From Anabaena sphaerica FACHB-251 (GTDB lineage Bacteria; Cyanobacteriota; Cyanobacteriia; Cyanobacteriales; Nostocaceae), in assembly GCF_014696825.1 (NCBI RefSeq), contig NZ_JACJQU010000008.1, positions 1 to 64,000 of the forward strand: 64,000 bases of DNA, in the 5' to 3' direction. Position 1 is the first letter of the stretch; each line of letters starts with the position of its first letter. The position numbers and the translations under genes are program-made. The notes under the pieces are model-generated. The model made no database searches. It had not been told where the DNA came from and was given only the letters and a program-made list of their open reading frames with translations. Shown in pieces: positions 1 to 8,800 of this stretch.

Positions 1-2
1 TT

Positions 3-143
3 CCTGACCAACCTACGAATACGAAGCGATCGCGCTTTAACCAGTCGTCTAGTACGTCAAACCACCCTCTTGAGGGGGCGCGTCCAACTGCGATGGTCAT
101 TGAACTCAAATCCTCTTTTTTACTAAAATGGCGACGTTTTTAA
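3..143 (+). CDS. Possible C-terminal end of an unidentified protein (partial)
   Basis: An open frame enters from the left edge and ends at TAA 141-143. It encodes about 46 residues: a polar Ser/Asn/Thr-rich stretch, then a more hydrophobic and basic tail ending LLKWRRF. A second frame (from base 1) is also open for about 41 codons, so the frame choice rests only on the more protein-like composition here. I do not recognise the family. It could be noncoding. Confidence 0.28.
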   Translation, partial: PDQPTNTKRSRFNQSSSTSNHPLEGARPTAMVIELKSSFLLKWRRF

Positions 144-712
144 GGCATGATGCTTTTGGAGGTTTATTCCCTGAGCTACTGCCGCGAGGAATTCAACGTT
201 TTGTTTTTTTGGCACTCTTAGCTACTTGTCAGCAGCCCAGATACTGAGAATGACCTTCTAACTAATTGGGCATTTCTCAGAATTATGCCATTATGCTTGC
301 CACTTCCCAGTAATCTAGTTGGTGGTAACTTAATGATTCTTAACTTATCACATTCGTCAGGGTTTGCGCTGGAGATACGCAAATTAATCGGGTATTGAGG
401 AAGTTAAAGATTATGAATATCAGAATTTTAACAAAATGACACACCTTTTCTCATAAATCTTATAACTTGTAATTAGGAGTTCACGAGGCAGGAGGTAGAA
501 GTTCTTTAATTCTGACTTTTGAGTTGATTTCTCTCCCCATCACCCGATCACCCCAGCGTGCCTGAAATATCAATGATGTTTGTTATAAAATCATTAACGG
601 CTTGAGAAAATATATTTTAATGGTTTGGGTGAGGTTAAAATCTAGATCCATACCTGTCTCATTACCCAGTCCCCAGTTCACAGAGAATATCTAACGGTCT
701 AAGGTAGTCCAA
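144..712. other. Intergenic region upstream of ycf4
   Basis: About 570 bases with no convincing gene, tRNA or terminator on either strand. It is AT-rich near 410-470 and 570-640 and presumably holds the ycf4 promoter, but I cannot place a promoter with confidence. Confidence 0.5.
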
Positions 713-1282
713 ATGACGGCATCAACAACGATTAATAAAGGCGATGGCCTCCTGCATCAAAACGTTCTCGGTTCTCGTCGGTTGAGTAACTACTGGTGGG
801 CAACTATTGTCACTTTGGGAGCATCCGGCTTTTTATTGGCTGGCATTTCCAGCTATCTGAAAGTCAATTTACTCATTGTCACCGATCCCACTCAATTAAT
901 ATTTGTCCCTCAAGGACTGGTGATGGGATTATATGGCATAGCTGGCGTACTGTTAGCCTTATACTTGTGGTTGGTTATTTTATGGGATGTAGGTGGCGGT
1001 TACAACGAATTCAACCAGGAAACTGGTAAATTCAAAATCTTTCGTTGGGGGTTTCCTGGTAAAAACCGCCAAATTGAGATTGAGAACCGCATCCAGGACG
1101 TACAATCTGTACGTATCTCGATTAAGGAAGGTCTAAATCCCCAACGCGCACTTTATCTCAAGGTGAAAGGACGACGAGATATTCCCCTAACACGGGTTGG
1201 TCAACCCTTATCTTTGGCTGAGTTAGAAACTCAAGGCGCTCAATTAGCCCGCTTTTTGGGTGTACCCTTGGAAGGACTTTAA
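713..1282 (+). CDS. ycf4: Photosystem I assembly protein Ycf4
   Basis: Ycf4 is a thylakoid membrane protein that helps assemble the photosystem I complex. The 189-residue product has the family's usual length (about 185-190) and layout. It has a short N-terminal arm with the SRRLSNYWWA segment, a first membrane segment near residues 30-48, and the conserved FVPQGLVMGLYG stretch. A second membrane segment near 72-92 follows, then a soluble basic C-terminal domain (FRWGFPGKNR, IQDVQSVR). The ATG at 713 agrees with the family N-terminus. No strong Shine-Dalgarno is visible. It stands as a single gene between a long upstream spacer and the cyclophilin gene. The identification rests on recalled family sequence and is secure. 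Confidence 0.95.
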   Translation: MTASTTINKGDGLLHQNVLGSRRLSNYWWATIVTLGASGFLLAGISSYLKVNLLIVTDPTQLIFVPQGLVMGLYGIAGVLLALYLWLVILWDVGGGYNEFNQETGKFKIFRWGFPGKNRQIEIENRIQDVQSVRISIKEGLNPQRALYLKVKGRRDIPLTRVGQPLSLAELETQGAQLARFLGVPLEGL

Positions 1283-1374
1283 GAATTTTAGATTTTGGAT
1301 TTGGGATTGGTGGTAAATCAAAAATTTACTGCCTCAGAATACAAAATTACCCTATGACTACAAGAATTCTCAAT

Positions 1375-1403
1375 CTAAAATCCAAAATCCAAAATCCAAA
1401 ATT
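1375..1403. repeat. AAAATCC heptamer short tandem repeat
   Basis: About four tandem copies of (C)CAAAAT lie between ycf4 and the cyclophilin gene. Related ATCTAAAAT/ATCCAAAAT tracts recur at 2321-2343, 10591-10618, 18439-18465 and 63718-63782. This is a dispersed heptameric repeat family of the host. Confidence 0.8.
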
Positions 1404-1436
1404 GCTAAGATACTGTGGTTGAGTCAGTAACTGTCA

Positions 1437-2222
1437 ATGCGGTTAAAATTTTCACAATTTTTAGTGCTTCTGTTGATGATTGGTGGTTTGATGTTGGGAG
1501 GATGTTCAACAGAGAAGGTCTCTTCTAGTACATCTCCAGCTTCGACAGCTACCTCAAAGGCAACTGAGGCAAGCTCGAAGTCAACTGCGGAAGCAGTAAC
1601 GCCATCAAAAAACAATAGTGAGCGTGTTCCAGGAATCAAAAATTTACCACGGCTCGAAGGTAAAGCTACTGTAGTGATGACAGTTAAAGGCGCACCAATT
1701 ACCATCGAAGTGGATGGAAATAATGCTCCCATTACTGCTGGAAACTTTGTTGATTTAGTCCAAAAGGGTGTTTACGACGGTTTAGTATTCCATCGGGTTG
1801 TACGTGAACCTCAGCCGTTTGTTGTTCAAGGTGGTGATCCTCAGAGTAAAAATCCCAACACTCCCGCACAACAATTGGGAACTGGTGGCTATATAGACCC
1901 AACAATTAAGACTGAACGCCGTATACCATTAGAAATTAAGCCAGAAGGTGCAGACCAGCCAGTTTACAGTCAAACAATTACTAAAAAGCCTGTTTTGACT
2001 CACAAGCTTGGTGCAGTAGCAATGGCAAGATCCCAAATGCCTGATTCTGCTTCTTCTCAGTTTTATTTTGCTTTAGCGGATCTGGGATTCCTAGATGGTA
2101 ACTACGCTGTTTTTGCTTATGTTACCGATGGCTTTGATGTAGTAAACAAAATTCAGCAAGGCGATCGCATTGATTCTGCCAAAGTCACTAAAGGTGCTGA
2201 AAATTTCAAACCTCCTCAGTAG
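1437..2222 (+). CDS. Cyclophilin-type peptidyl-prolyl isomerase, lipoprotein
   Basis: Catalyses cis-trans isomerisation of Xaa-Pro bonds to help fold exported proteins. Residues 1-23 are a lipoprotein signal peptide: positive start, hydrophobic core, lipobox LGGC with Cys23. A Ser/Thr/Ala-rich linker (about 24-55) precedes the cyclophilin domain (about 60-258). Family marks are [34 protein letters not shown] and SSQFYFAL, including the catalytic Arg in FHRV. The start ATG at 1437 gives the full signal peptide. The 261-residue length is normal for secreted cyanobacterial cyclophilins with an extended loop. It is probably anchored on the periplasmic or lumenal side. Confidence 0.93.
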   Translation: MRLKFSQFLVLLLMIGGLMLGGCSTEKVSSSTSPASTATSKATEASSKSTAEAVTPSKNNSERVPGIKNLPRLEGKATVVMTVKGAPITIEVDGNNAPITAGNFVDLVQKGVYDGLVFHRVVREPQPFVVQGGDPQSKNPNTPAQQLGTGGYIDPTIKTERRIPLEIKPEGADQPVYSQTITKKPVLTHKLGAVAMARSQMPDSASSQFYFALADLGFLDGNYAVFAYVTDGFDVVNKIQQGDRIDSAKVTKGAENFKPPQ

Positions 2223-2234
2223 TTAGTTAACAGA

Positions 2235-2320
<86 letters not shown>

Positions 2321-2343
2321 ATCTAAAATCTAAAAATCTAAAA

Positions 2344-3513
2344 TTGGTTAGGGTTTTTGTCACTGGTATTGGTTTAGTTTCTGCTTTAGGTAAAAGCTTA
2401 GAAGATAGCTGGCAGAATTTACTGGCTCTGAAAACGGGAATTAAATTACATCAACCATTTCCAGAACTGGGAATAATTCCTCTCGGTTTAATTGGTCAAC
2501 AACCTTCTGATTTGAGTACCCTGACTCAGATGGTTGTTAATTCTGCTTTACAAGATGCTGAATTAGTAGCACCTTTACCTGATTGTGCGGTGGTAATTGG
2601 TTCTAGTCGTAGCTATCAAGCGTCTTGGGAGAAGTTAGCACGACAGATGTATGGGAAAGATACCAACCCAGAACTATTAAATTTAGAAACTTGGTTGGAT
2701 ACCTTGCCGCAGATGAATGCGATCGCTGTAGCTAGACAAATCGGAGCATCAGGTACGGTTTTAGCACCTATGGCGGCTTGTTGTACGGGAATTTGGGCAA
2801 TTTCCCAAGCTGCTATGTTAATTCAAACTGGGCAATGTCAACGAGCGATCGCTGGTGCAGTGGAAGCACCTATTACCCCCCTTAGTATCTGTGGATTTCA
2901 GCAAATGGGGGCTTTAGCAAAAACAGGCGCTTATCCTTTTGATGTCAACCGGGAAGGTTTAGTATTAGGTGAAGGTGGTGCTGTGTTGATTCTCGAATCT
3001 GCGGAGTTAATAAAACAACGTCAAGCAAACCCAGAAAATATTTATGGAGAAATTCTGAGTTTTGGCTTGACAGCAGATGCGTTTCATGGTAATCAACCAG
3101 AGCCAGAAGGAAAAAGCGCGATCGCTGCAATCAATCAATGTTTAGAACGTAGTGATTTAACACCCGCAGATATAGACTACATTCATGCTCATGGTACGGC
3201 TACGCTCCTCAATGACCGTATAGAAAGCAAAATAATACAGTATTTATTTCCTCCACAAGTAGCAATTAGTTCTACTAAAGGCGCTTCAGGTCATACACTA
3301 GGAGCATCGGGAGCTTTGGGTGTAGCTTTTTCCCTCATGGGTTTAAAGCATAAAATATTACCTCCTTGCGTGGGATTGCAACAGCCAGAAGTTGATTTAA
3401 ATTTCGTGACAACAGCAAGAGAATGTGAAATGCAGCGAGTGCTATGTTTTAGTTTTGGTTTTGGTGGACAAAATACAGCGATCGCTATAAGTAGTAGCAA
3501 TTTGATATATTGA
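2344..3513 (+). CDS. Beta-ketoacyl-ACP synthase family protein (FabF/KAS II-like)
   Basis: A thiolase-fold condensing enzyme predicted to join malonyl-ACP to an acyl-ACP. The catalytic triad is visible: Cys146 in MAACCTG, His283 in HAHGTAT and His317 in STKGASGHTLG, with Lys312 nearby. The C-terminal glycine-rich FGFGGQN motif is also present. At 389 residues it is somewhat shorter than FabF (about 410). No TTG-independent ATG fits the family N-terminus (VFVTGIGLVSALG), so the TTG at 2344 is taken as start. Immediately upstream lies repeat DNA with no clear ribosome binding site, so the start is the weakest part of the call. It is not next to acpP or fabD. It may be a second, non-housekeeping condensing enzyme, but no biosynthetic cluster surrounds it. 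Confidence 0.88.
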   Translation: MVRVFVTGIGLVSALGKSLEDSWQNLLALKTGIKLHQPFPELGIIPLGLIGQQPSDLSTLTQMVVNSALQDAELVAPLPDCAVVIGSSRSYQASWEKLARQMYGKDTNPELLNLETWLDTLPQMNAIAVARQIGASGTVLAPMAACCTGIWAISQAAMLIQTGQCQRAIAGAVEAPITPLSICGFQQMGALAKTGAYPFDVNREGLVLGEGGAVLILESAELIKQRQANPENIYGEILSFGLTADAFHGNQPEPEGKSAIAAINQCLERSDLTPADIDYIHAHGTATLLNDRIESKIIQYLFPPQVAISSTKGASGHTLGASGALGVAFSLMGLKHKILPPCVGLQQPEVDLNFVTTARECEMQRVLCFSFGFGGQNTAIAISSSNLIY

Positions 3514-3793
3514 TATAAGTGATAAATTTGAATCTAGTAGAGGAACACGGTTGATAAATATCACGTCTATTAAATTTTAAACAGTGTGTAAAAAATTATC
3601 AAATTATTCAGGCTAGTTCCATAAAGCTTTGTATCACATAATAGTGAGTCATTCCTGCCATCTTCTTCAAGGGATGGACTACTATCAAAACAGAGTAAAT
3701 ACTGAGACTTATAGTGAGTTAAGAACACCCTGGCTTTTAAGTAAAGGCTTAGATAGTACAGTATAAAGTAATTAATCAATGGGATATTTAACT

Positions 3794-4594
3794 ATGAAAT
3801 TGCTCCAGACATCTCTATATTTTGTAGTATTTTATTTAACTTTATATCCCGTAGCACCATCCGTACTAGCTCAGTCACACCCCACAAAAAGAACTTGGCA
3901 AATAAGTCAACAATTTAAGCCTCCAATAGATAATCAGCCCAATCCTGCAACTATTGGTGCTGGAACCCGATTTAAACCACCAATAGATGATGACCCCAAC
4001 CCCCCTACGGTTGGTGCTGCAACCCGTGGGCCTTCATGTCTAAAAAAACAGGTAATGACTCCCTTACTACCTGCCAATCAATCAGGACTTACCTTGAATA
4101 AGCATCCTACATTTTTTTGGCATATACCCCCGGCTCCAGTCAAAAACGCTGAATTTCTTATCATCACCGATGGAGAGGAGAAAGTAATTTATAAAACAAC
4201 TTTGACCCTACCTGATCAACCGGGAATAGTCAGCTTTACTTTGCCTAAGACTATAACTGGACTAGAAGCCAATAAAACTTATCGCTGGTATGTAACCCTG
4301 ATTTGTGATCCTGAAGACTCCAGTAACAATCCTTATGTAGAGGGTTTGGTTAAACGCATCCCAGCAAAGTTAGCCTTATCTGAGTCTCTAGCAAAGGACA
4401 ACTTACTTGAGATGGCGACTATCTATGCACAAGAGGGAATTTGGTATGAGGCACTGGCTTCGTTAGTTAAATTACGTTGTAATCAGCCAAATGACTCAAT
4501 AGTAAAGCTTCATTGGAGACAACTTTTAGACTCCGTAGGATTGAATGATATTGTATCTGAGCCATTAGTCGATTTTTGCAAGATCAAGAATTAA
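3794..4594 (+). CDS. DUF928 domain protein, exported
   Basis: Function unknown. DUF928 proteins are common in cyanobacteria and often sit beside CHASE2 cyclases or TPR proteins. The ATG at 3794 gives a signal peptide (MKLLQTSLYF to VLAQS). An upstream in-frame ATG at 3779 adds five residues without a better ribosome site. After the signal come two tandem 19-residue copies of FKPPIDxxPNPxTxGAxTR (about residues 41-59 and 60-78). The DUF928 body follows, with a beta-rich segment (PTFFWHIPPAP, EFLIITDGEE, NKTYRWYVTLICDPED) and a helical C-terminus. Its stop lies only 12 bases before the cyclase ATG, so the two are likely cotranscribed and may act as one sensing unit. Confidence 0.82.
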   Translation: MKLLQTSLYFVVFYLTLYPVAPSVLAQSHPTKRTWQISQQFKPPIDNQPNPATIGAGTRFKPPIDDDPNPPTVGAATRGPSCLKKQVMTPLLPANQSGLTLNKHPTFFWHIPPAPVKNAEFLIITDGEEKVIYKTTLTLPDQPGIVSFTLPKTITGLEANKTYRWYVTLICDPEDSSNNPYVEGLVKRIPAKLALSESLAKDNLLEMATIYAQEGIWYEALASLVKLRCNQPNDSIVKLHWRQLLDSVGLNDIVSEPLVDFCKIKN

Positions 4595-4606
4595 TCATTG
4601 ACTTGT

Positions 4607-6823
4607 ATGTGGGAAAAGCTAAAAAGGCGAATATGGGAATGGCGAGGTGTTGTAATTGCTGTTCCCAATGTGACATTTATTGTTATAGCACTCCGTTTAA
4701 GTGGATTGCTTCAATCCCTAGAATTAATAGCATTAGATCAATTGTTTATTTTGCGTCCACAAGAGGCAATTGATAATCGCATAGTTATAGTTGAGATTAA
4801 TGAACAGGATATCACTAATCAGAAAATGTGGCCAATTTCTGATGCAGTGCTGACCAAATTATTACAGAAAATTCAGCAGCAAAAACCTAGAGCTATCGGT
4901 TTGGACATTTATCGGAACTTAGTAGTCAATCCAGGTCATCAAGGCTTAGTTAAGTTATTTGAATCTACACCCAATTTGATTGGTATCGAAAAAGTATTAG
5001 AATCTACAGATAGTTTTTTAGTTCAACCATCCCCGATTTTGAAAAAACTTCAAAAAGTGGGAGGAAATGACTTACCTACTGACGGTGATGGAAAAATTCG
5101 TCGGGGATTTTTGTATTTCTATCTAAGTCAAGAAGACTATAGACAAAGCCTCAGCCTCAAATTAGCACTGTTGTATTTAAAAGCTGAAGGAATTACAGAA
5201 CAAGCCGCAACAACTAATCCCAAATACTTACAATTAGGACGGGGAATTTTCCCCAGGTTTAGGGCTAATGATGGAGGCTACGTTAGGGAAAATGCTGGTA
5301 GCTACCAAATACTATTAAACTATCGGGGTTCGAGACATAAGTTTGTCACAGTTTCGCTGACAGATGTTCTAGAAAACCGAGTCAAAGCAGATTTAATGCT
5401 GGGAAAAATAGTATTAATTGGTTCCACTGCTGAGAGTTTAAGAGATAGCTTTTTTACACCTTATAGTAGTAAAGTATTTGCTGCTCCAGAAAGGATGACA
5501 GGTATAACTATTCATGCGAATTTAACTAGTCAAATTTTGAGTTCAGCTATAGATGGTCGTCCGCAAATTCAGTCTTGGTCTGAAGCTCAAGAATGGCTGT
5601 GGATTTTGCTGTGGTCTACTATTGGCTCTATATTATCTTGGCAGCAACGCCACAATATATATCTAATTACTGTTAGTGTTTTTATAGCTGCTATTGCTTT
5701 AATAAGCTGCTGCTTCCTAGCATTTTTAGCTGGCTGGTGGATTCCTTTAGTACCACCAATATTGGTTTTGGCAGGATCAACAATTACTATTATTCAGTAT
5801 ATTGCCCACAGTGCAACCAATATGCAAAAAACCTTTGGGCGTTATCTAACAGATGAAGTTGTCACCAATTTAATAGAAACTCCTTCTGGTTTAAAGCTAG
5901 GAGGAGAAAGGAGAAAGGTCACAACTTTAGTTTCTGATGTCAGAGGGTTTTCAGCAATTTCTGAAGAATATCCACCAGAACAGGTGGTAGAAATTCTCAA
6001 TCTTTATCTGGAAGTAATGACAGATGTTATTAATCAGTATAAAGGGACAATTAATGATTTTATGGGTGATGGGATTTTGGTGATGTTTGGTGCGCCTATT
6101 AGTCGTGAAGATGATTCTCAACGAGCAATTGCTTGTGCTGTGGCTATGCAGTTAGCAATGGAAAAGGTTAATAAAAAAAATCAGCAAATGAATTTACCAA
6201 TTTTAGAAATGGGGATTGGTATCAATACAGGGGAAGTTGTAGCCGGAAATATTGGTTCTCAAAAACGGGCTGAATATACAGTGATTGGTAGTCATGTAAA
6301 TTTAGCCGCGCGAATTGAGTCCTATTCTGTAGGAGGACAGATTTTAATTTCTGAGCATTCTTGGGAAGATGCCAATATTGATTTGAGAATTGATAGTCAA
6401 TTTCAGGTAGAACCAAAAGGCGTAAAACATTCTGTCATGCTTTATGAAATTGGTGGTATTGGTGGAAAATATAATTTATATTTGCCCAAAGTTGATGAGG
6501 ATATAGAGATTTTGAGTGAGGAATTAGCTATCGAATTTATTGTTTTACATGGTAAACACGCAGATGGACATCTGTTACCAGGTACATTAGTTGGATTATC
6601 AAATAATGGCGCACAATTACGTTATAAATATGATTTGGAATTATTGACTAATATCAAACTCAAGTTATTGACAGAAACAGCCATTTTTACCGAAGAACCA
6701 GATATATATGCCAAAGTTATGAAAAAATTTGATGTTCCAGAAAATCATTTTTTGATTCGGTTTACAGGAATTCCTCCCCAGGGACTCAAACGACTTAGGA
6801 AGGTAAGACAGGGTTTAGGTTAA
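4607..6823 (+). CDS. CHASE2-domain class III nucleotide cyclase with PilZ-like C-terminus
   Basis: Membrane sensor enzyme predicted to make a cyclic nucleotide from ATP or GTP. Numbering is from the ATG at 4607; an in-frame TTG lies 9 bases upstream. An N-terminal membrane segment (about 14-34) leads to an external CHASE2 domain (about 40-315). Three membrane segments follow (about 327-400), then a cyclase homology domain (about 410-615). Metal-binding Asp444 (SDVRGF) and Asp488 (FMGDG) and transition-state Asn565/Arg569 (VNLAARIE) are intact, so it should be active. The purine-selecting positions read Asp484 and Thr558, an unusual pair: adenylyl cyclases normally have Lys with Asp/Thr. The last 110 residues contain LSNNGAQL, resembling the PilZ core but without a clear RxxxR motif. 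The same tail is in the cyclase at 23345-25183. Confidence 0.9.
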   Translation: MWEKLKRRIWEWRGVVIAVPNVTFIVIALRLSGLLQSLELIALDQLFILRPQEAIDNRIVIVEINEQDITNQKMWPISDAVLTKLLQKIQQQKPRAIGLDIYRNLVVNPGHQGLVKLFESTPNLIGIEKVLESTDSFLVQPSPILKKLQKVGGNDLPTDGDGKIRRGFLYFYLSQEDYRQSLSLKLALLYLKAEGITEQAATTNPKYLQLGRGIFPRFRANDGGYVRENAGSYQILLNYRGSRHKFVTVSLTDVLENRVKADLMLGKIVLIGSTAESLRDSFFTPYSSKVFAAPERMTGITIHANLTSQILSSAIDGRPQIQSWSEAQEWLWILLWSTIGSILSWQQRHNIYLITVSVFIAAIALISCCFLAFLAGWWIPLVPPILVLAGSTITIIQYIAHSATNMQKTFGRYLTDEVVTNLIETPSGLKLGGERRKVTTLVSDVRGFSAISEEYPPEQVVEILNLYLEVMTDVINQYKGTINDFMGDGILVMFGAPISREDDSQRAIACAVAMQLAMEKVNKKNQQMNLPILEMGIGINTGEVVAGNIGSQKRAEYTVIGSHVNLAARIESYSVGGQILISEHSWEDANIDLRIDSQFQVEPKGVKHSVMLYEIGGIGGKYNLYLPKVDEDIEILSEELAIEFIVLHGKHADGHLLPGTLVGLSNNGAQLRYKYDLELLTNIKLKLLTETAIFTEEPDIYAKVMKKFDVPENHFLIRFTGIPPQGLKRLRKVRQGLG

Positions 6824-6831
6824 ATATCCCG

Positions 6832-6848
6832 GACTTCTCAAAGAAGTC
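6832..6848. repeat. Palindrome GACTTCT-CAA-AGAAGTC, copy 1
   Basis: A perfect 7-bp inverted repeat with a 3-base loop, preceded by CCCG. An identical copy lies at 7981-7997, so the alcohol dehydrogenase gene is bracketed. It resembles dispersed Nostocales palindromes. It may also act as a weak hairpin after the cyclase gene. Confidence 0.8.
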
Positions 6849-6902
6849 GCGGATGTAACCATATTCCGCAAGATCCGGTAAAATCTAGGGGCAGCTAATT
6901 CT

Positions 6903-6908
6903 GAGGTG
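6903..6908 (+). promoter_or_regulatory. Ribosome binding site GAGGTG that sets a TTG start
   Basis: GAGGTG stands 7 bases before TTG 6916. No ATG fits the family N-terminus nearby, so this site supports TTG initiation of the alcohol dehydrogenase. Confidence 0.65.
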
Positions 6909-6915
6909 AAAAGCT

Positions 6916-7959
6916 TTGTTAGCAGCTTTACTTTACGGACAGGAAGATTTACGTCTGGAAAAAGTCCCCGATCCAACTCCCGCATCTGGGGAAGTGGTGA
7001 TTCAGGTAGGGGCAGCTACTACTTGCGGTACAGATTTGAAGGTGTGGCGACGTGGTGGCCATGCTAGGATGTTGACACCGCCGACCCTGTTTGGCCATGA
7101 GGCAGCAGGAACCGTTGTAGCTGTTGGTGCTGGTGTGCATAATTGGCAGGTGGGTGACAGCATTGTCGCCAATAATTCTGCTCCCTGCATGAAATGTTTT
7201 TTTTGTCAACGTCAAGAATATTCACTCTGTCCAAATTTGACATGGAACAATGGCACTTTTGCCGAATATCTGAAAATTCCCGCACCCATTGTCCAGCATA
7301 ATATGTTGCGGCTACCTGATGAGTTACCATTTGCTTTAGCAGCAATGACTGAACCTTTAGCCTGTGTACTGCACGGGGTGGGGCGTTCTCATGTCAAACC
7401 TCAAGACCGGGTAGTTGTGCTGGGAGATGGGGCTATTGGGCTGATGTTTGTGGCGATTTTAGCTGCGGAAACGAAAGCTGAGGTGTTGCTGTGGGGAGGT
7501 AATGACCAACGGCTAGAAATTGGTAAAAAATTAGGTGCAGCACAGATTTTTAATTATCATCAGGTTGCTGATATTTCTGGTGTTGTCAAGGATTGCACTG
7601 AAGGCTGGGGTGCAGATGTAGTCATAGAGGCTACTGGCATTCCTAGTGTTTGGGAAGTAGCGATCGCTTGCGCCCGTCCTGGTGCGACTGTAAATTTATT
7701 TGGTGGCTGTCCTAGAGATACGACAATTAATGTAAATACAGAACATCTGCATTATAGTGAATTAACGTTAAAAGGTGTATTTCACAATACTCCTAAATAT
7801 GTACAGGCTGCTTTATCACTAATAGCTAGTAGGAAGATTCCTTTTGAGTTACTCATTAGTGAACAGCGTCCATTAAAAGATTTAGAACAGGTGTTTGCGG
7901 ATATGAAAGCACGTAAGGTTATTAAGGTGGCGATCGCACCTTCCCATCCCAGTTTTTGA
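6916..7959 (+). CDS. Zinc-dependent alcohol dehydrogenase (MDR family)
   Basis: Medium-chain dehydrogenase/reductase that oxidises an alcohol or polyol (or reduces the carbonyl) with NAD(P). Catalytic zinc ligands are visible as Cys37 (TTCGTD) and His61-Glu62 (FGHEAAG). The four structural-zinc cysteines are Cys91, 94, 97 and 105. The Rossmann motif is VVLGDGAIGLMFVA. At 347 residues it is standard for sorbitol/threonine-dehydrogenase-like members. The substrate cannot be told from sequence. TTG start, supported by GAGGTG 7 bases upstream. Monocistronic, flanked on both sides by the same 17-base palindrome. Confidence 0.88.
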   Translation: MLAALLYGQEDLRLEKVPDPTPASGEVVIQVGAATTCGTDLKVWRRGGHARMLTPPTLFGHEAAGTVVAVGAGVHNWQVGDSIVANNSAPCMKCFFCQRQEYSLCPNLTWNNGTFAEYLKIPAPIVQHNMLRLPDELPFALAAMTEPLACVLHGVGRSHVKPQDRVVVLGDGAIGLMFVAILAAETKAEVLLWGGNDQRLEIGKKLGAAQIFNYHQVADISGVVKDCTEGWGADVVIEATGIPSVWEVAIACARPGATVNLFGGCPRDTTINVNTEHLHYSELTLKGVFHNTPKYVQAALSLIASRKIPFELLISEQRPLKDLEQVFADMKARKVIKVAIAPSHPSF

Positions 7960-7980
7960 TGAATATGGACTCAGATCCCC

Positions 7981-7997
7981 GACTTCTCAAAGAAGTC
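7981..7997. repeat. Palindrome GACTTCT-CAA-AGAAGTC, copy 2
   Basis: Identical 17 bases to 6832-6848, here 21 bases after the dehydrogenase stop. The shared flank CCCG before the palindrome shows that it is a repeat family and not a chance hairpin. Confidence 0.8.
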
Positions 7998-8165
7998 AGG
8001 TATCTATATAGTGAAAGTTTTATGTGTAATTATGTTGACCTAACTACTGCTAATTATTTTAGCTTTGCAACCCTGAGCAAATGATAAAACTTGAGATAAA
8101 GTTTAATGCTATGGAAAAAATAGTGAATACTATTTTCAATTGTGATCTTATTCCTGAATAGGAAA

Positions 8166-8777
8166 ATGCTAAAAAAATCTCTGCGTAATTTTTTAATTCT
8201 CTCTTGTTCCTTTATACCTTGTTTATCTGGGGTAATGCTGCTGAATTCTCCAGCACAAGCACTACCAGGAGAAAGCACTGAGGAAGTATTAACCTGGATT
8301 CAAGCTCATCCAACTCTTCGCCCCAGAAGTGGGGAGCGATTGTTTGTAAGTAAGAGTGATACAGCAGCCCAAAGATTCACTTTTCAAGCGTCGGTATTAC
8401 CTCCAGGTAGGGTAACATTTACTAAAGACCGCAGCACAGTCCGTACTGAGAGTATGACCATGTATGACGGTGTTAATGGTGTAACAGTTCAGCGTCTTGA
8501 GGAATCTTTACGGGTAATTTATAGCCCAGATATTTATCAAGACTATAATCGCGCTCAGGTGGTTTATGAGTATCCTAACCAGAGTGCAATTAATCAAGCG
8601 CGTTTGGCAAAAACCCCGATTCGGGAAGCATTAAAAGGAGAGTTACGGGTAGGAGATCGCTACGCCTATTGGATAGAAATTGCTAAACCGAGAGAAGGTA
8701 AAGCTTTGAGTGGCAAAGTAACGGTTTTTCTTAAATCTGACTTGGACAAGTTAGAGGCAGAACTAAGAACCCGTTAG
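8166..8777 (+). CDS. Exported protein of unknown function
   Basis: 203 residues. The ATG at 8166 opens a clear signal peptide (MLKKSLRNF, then a hydrophobic core ending SPAQA before LPGE). An upstream GTG at 8142 would add eight residues that spoil it. The mature part is a soluble mixed alpha/beta protein (EEVLTWIQAHPTLRP, VTFTKDRSTVRTE, VVYEYP, LRVGDRYAYWIEIA) with no cysteines and no recognised motif. It is probably periplasmic. It appears to be a cyanobacterium-restricted family. No function can be given. Confidence 0.7.
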   Translation: MLKKSLRNFLILSCSFIPCLSGVMLLNSPAQALPGESTEEVLTWIQAHPTLRPRSGERLFVSKSDTAAQRFTFQASVLPPGRVTFTKDRSTVRTESMTMYDGVNGVTVQRLEESLRVIYSPDIYQDYNRAQVVYEYPNQSAINQARLAKTPIREALKGELRVGDRYAYWIEIAKPREGKALSGKVTVFLKSDLDKLEAELRTR

Positions 8778-8800
8778 TGTAACAAAGGCTACTTCATCCG

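Noticed and set aside
2344-3513. Start of a polyketide or fatty-acid biosynthetic cluster
   Set aside because: No acyl carrier protein, acyltransferase, ketoreductase or thioesterase lies nearby; neighbours are unrelated.
3570-3779. Minus-strand 69-codon frame before the DUF928 gene
   Set aside because: AT-rich spacer, no ribosome site, tyrosine/leucine-rich random composition.
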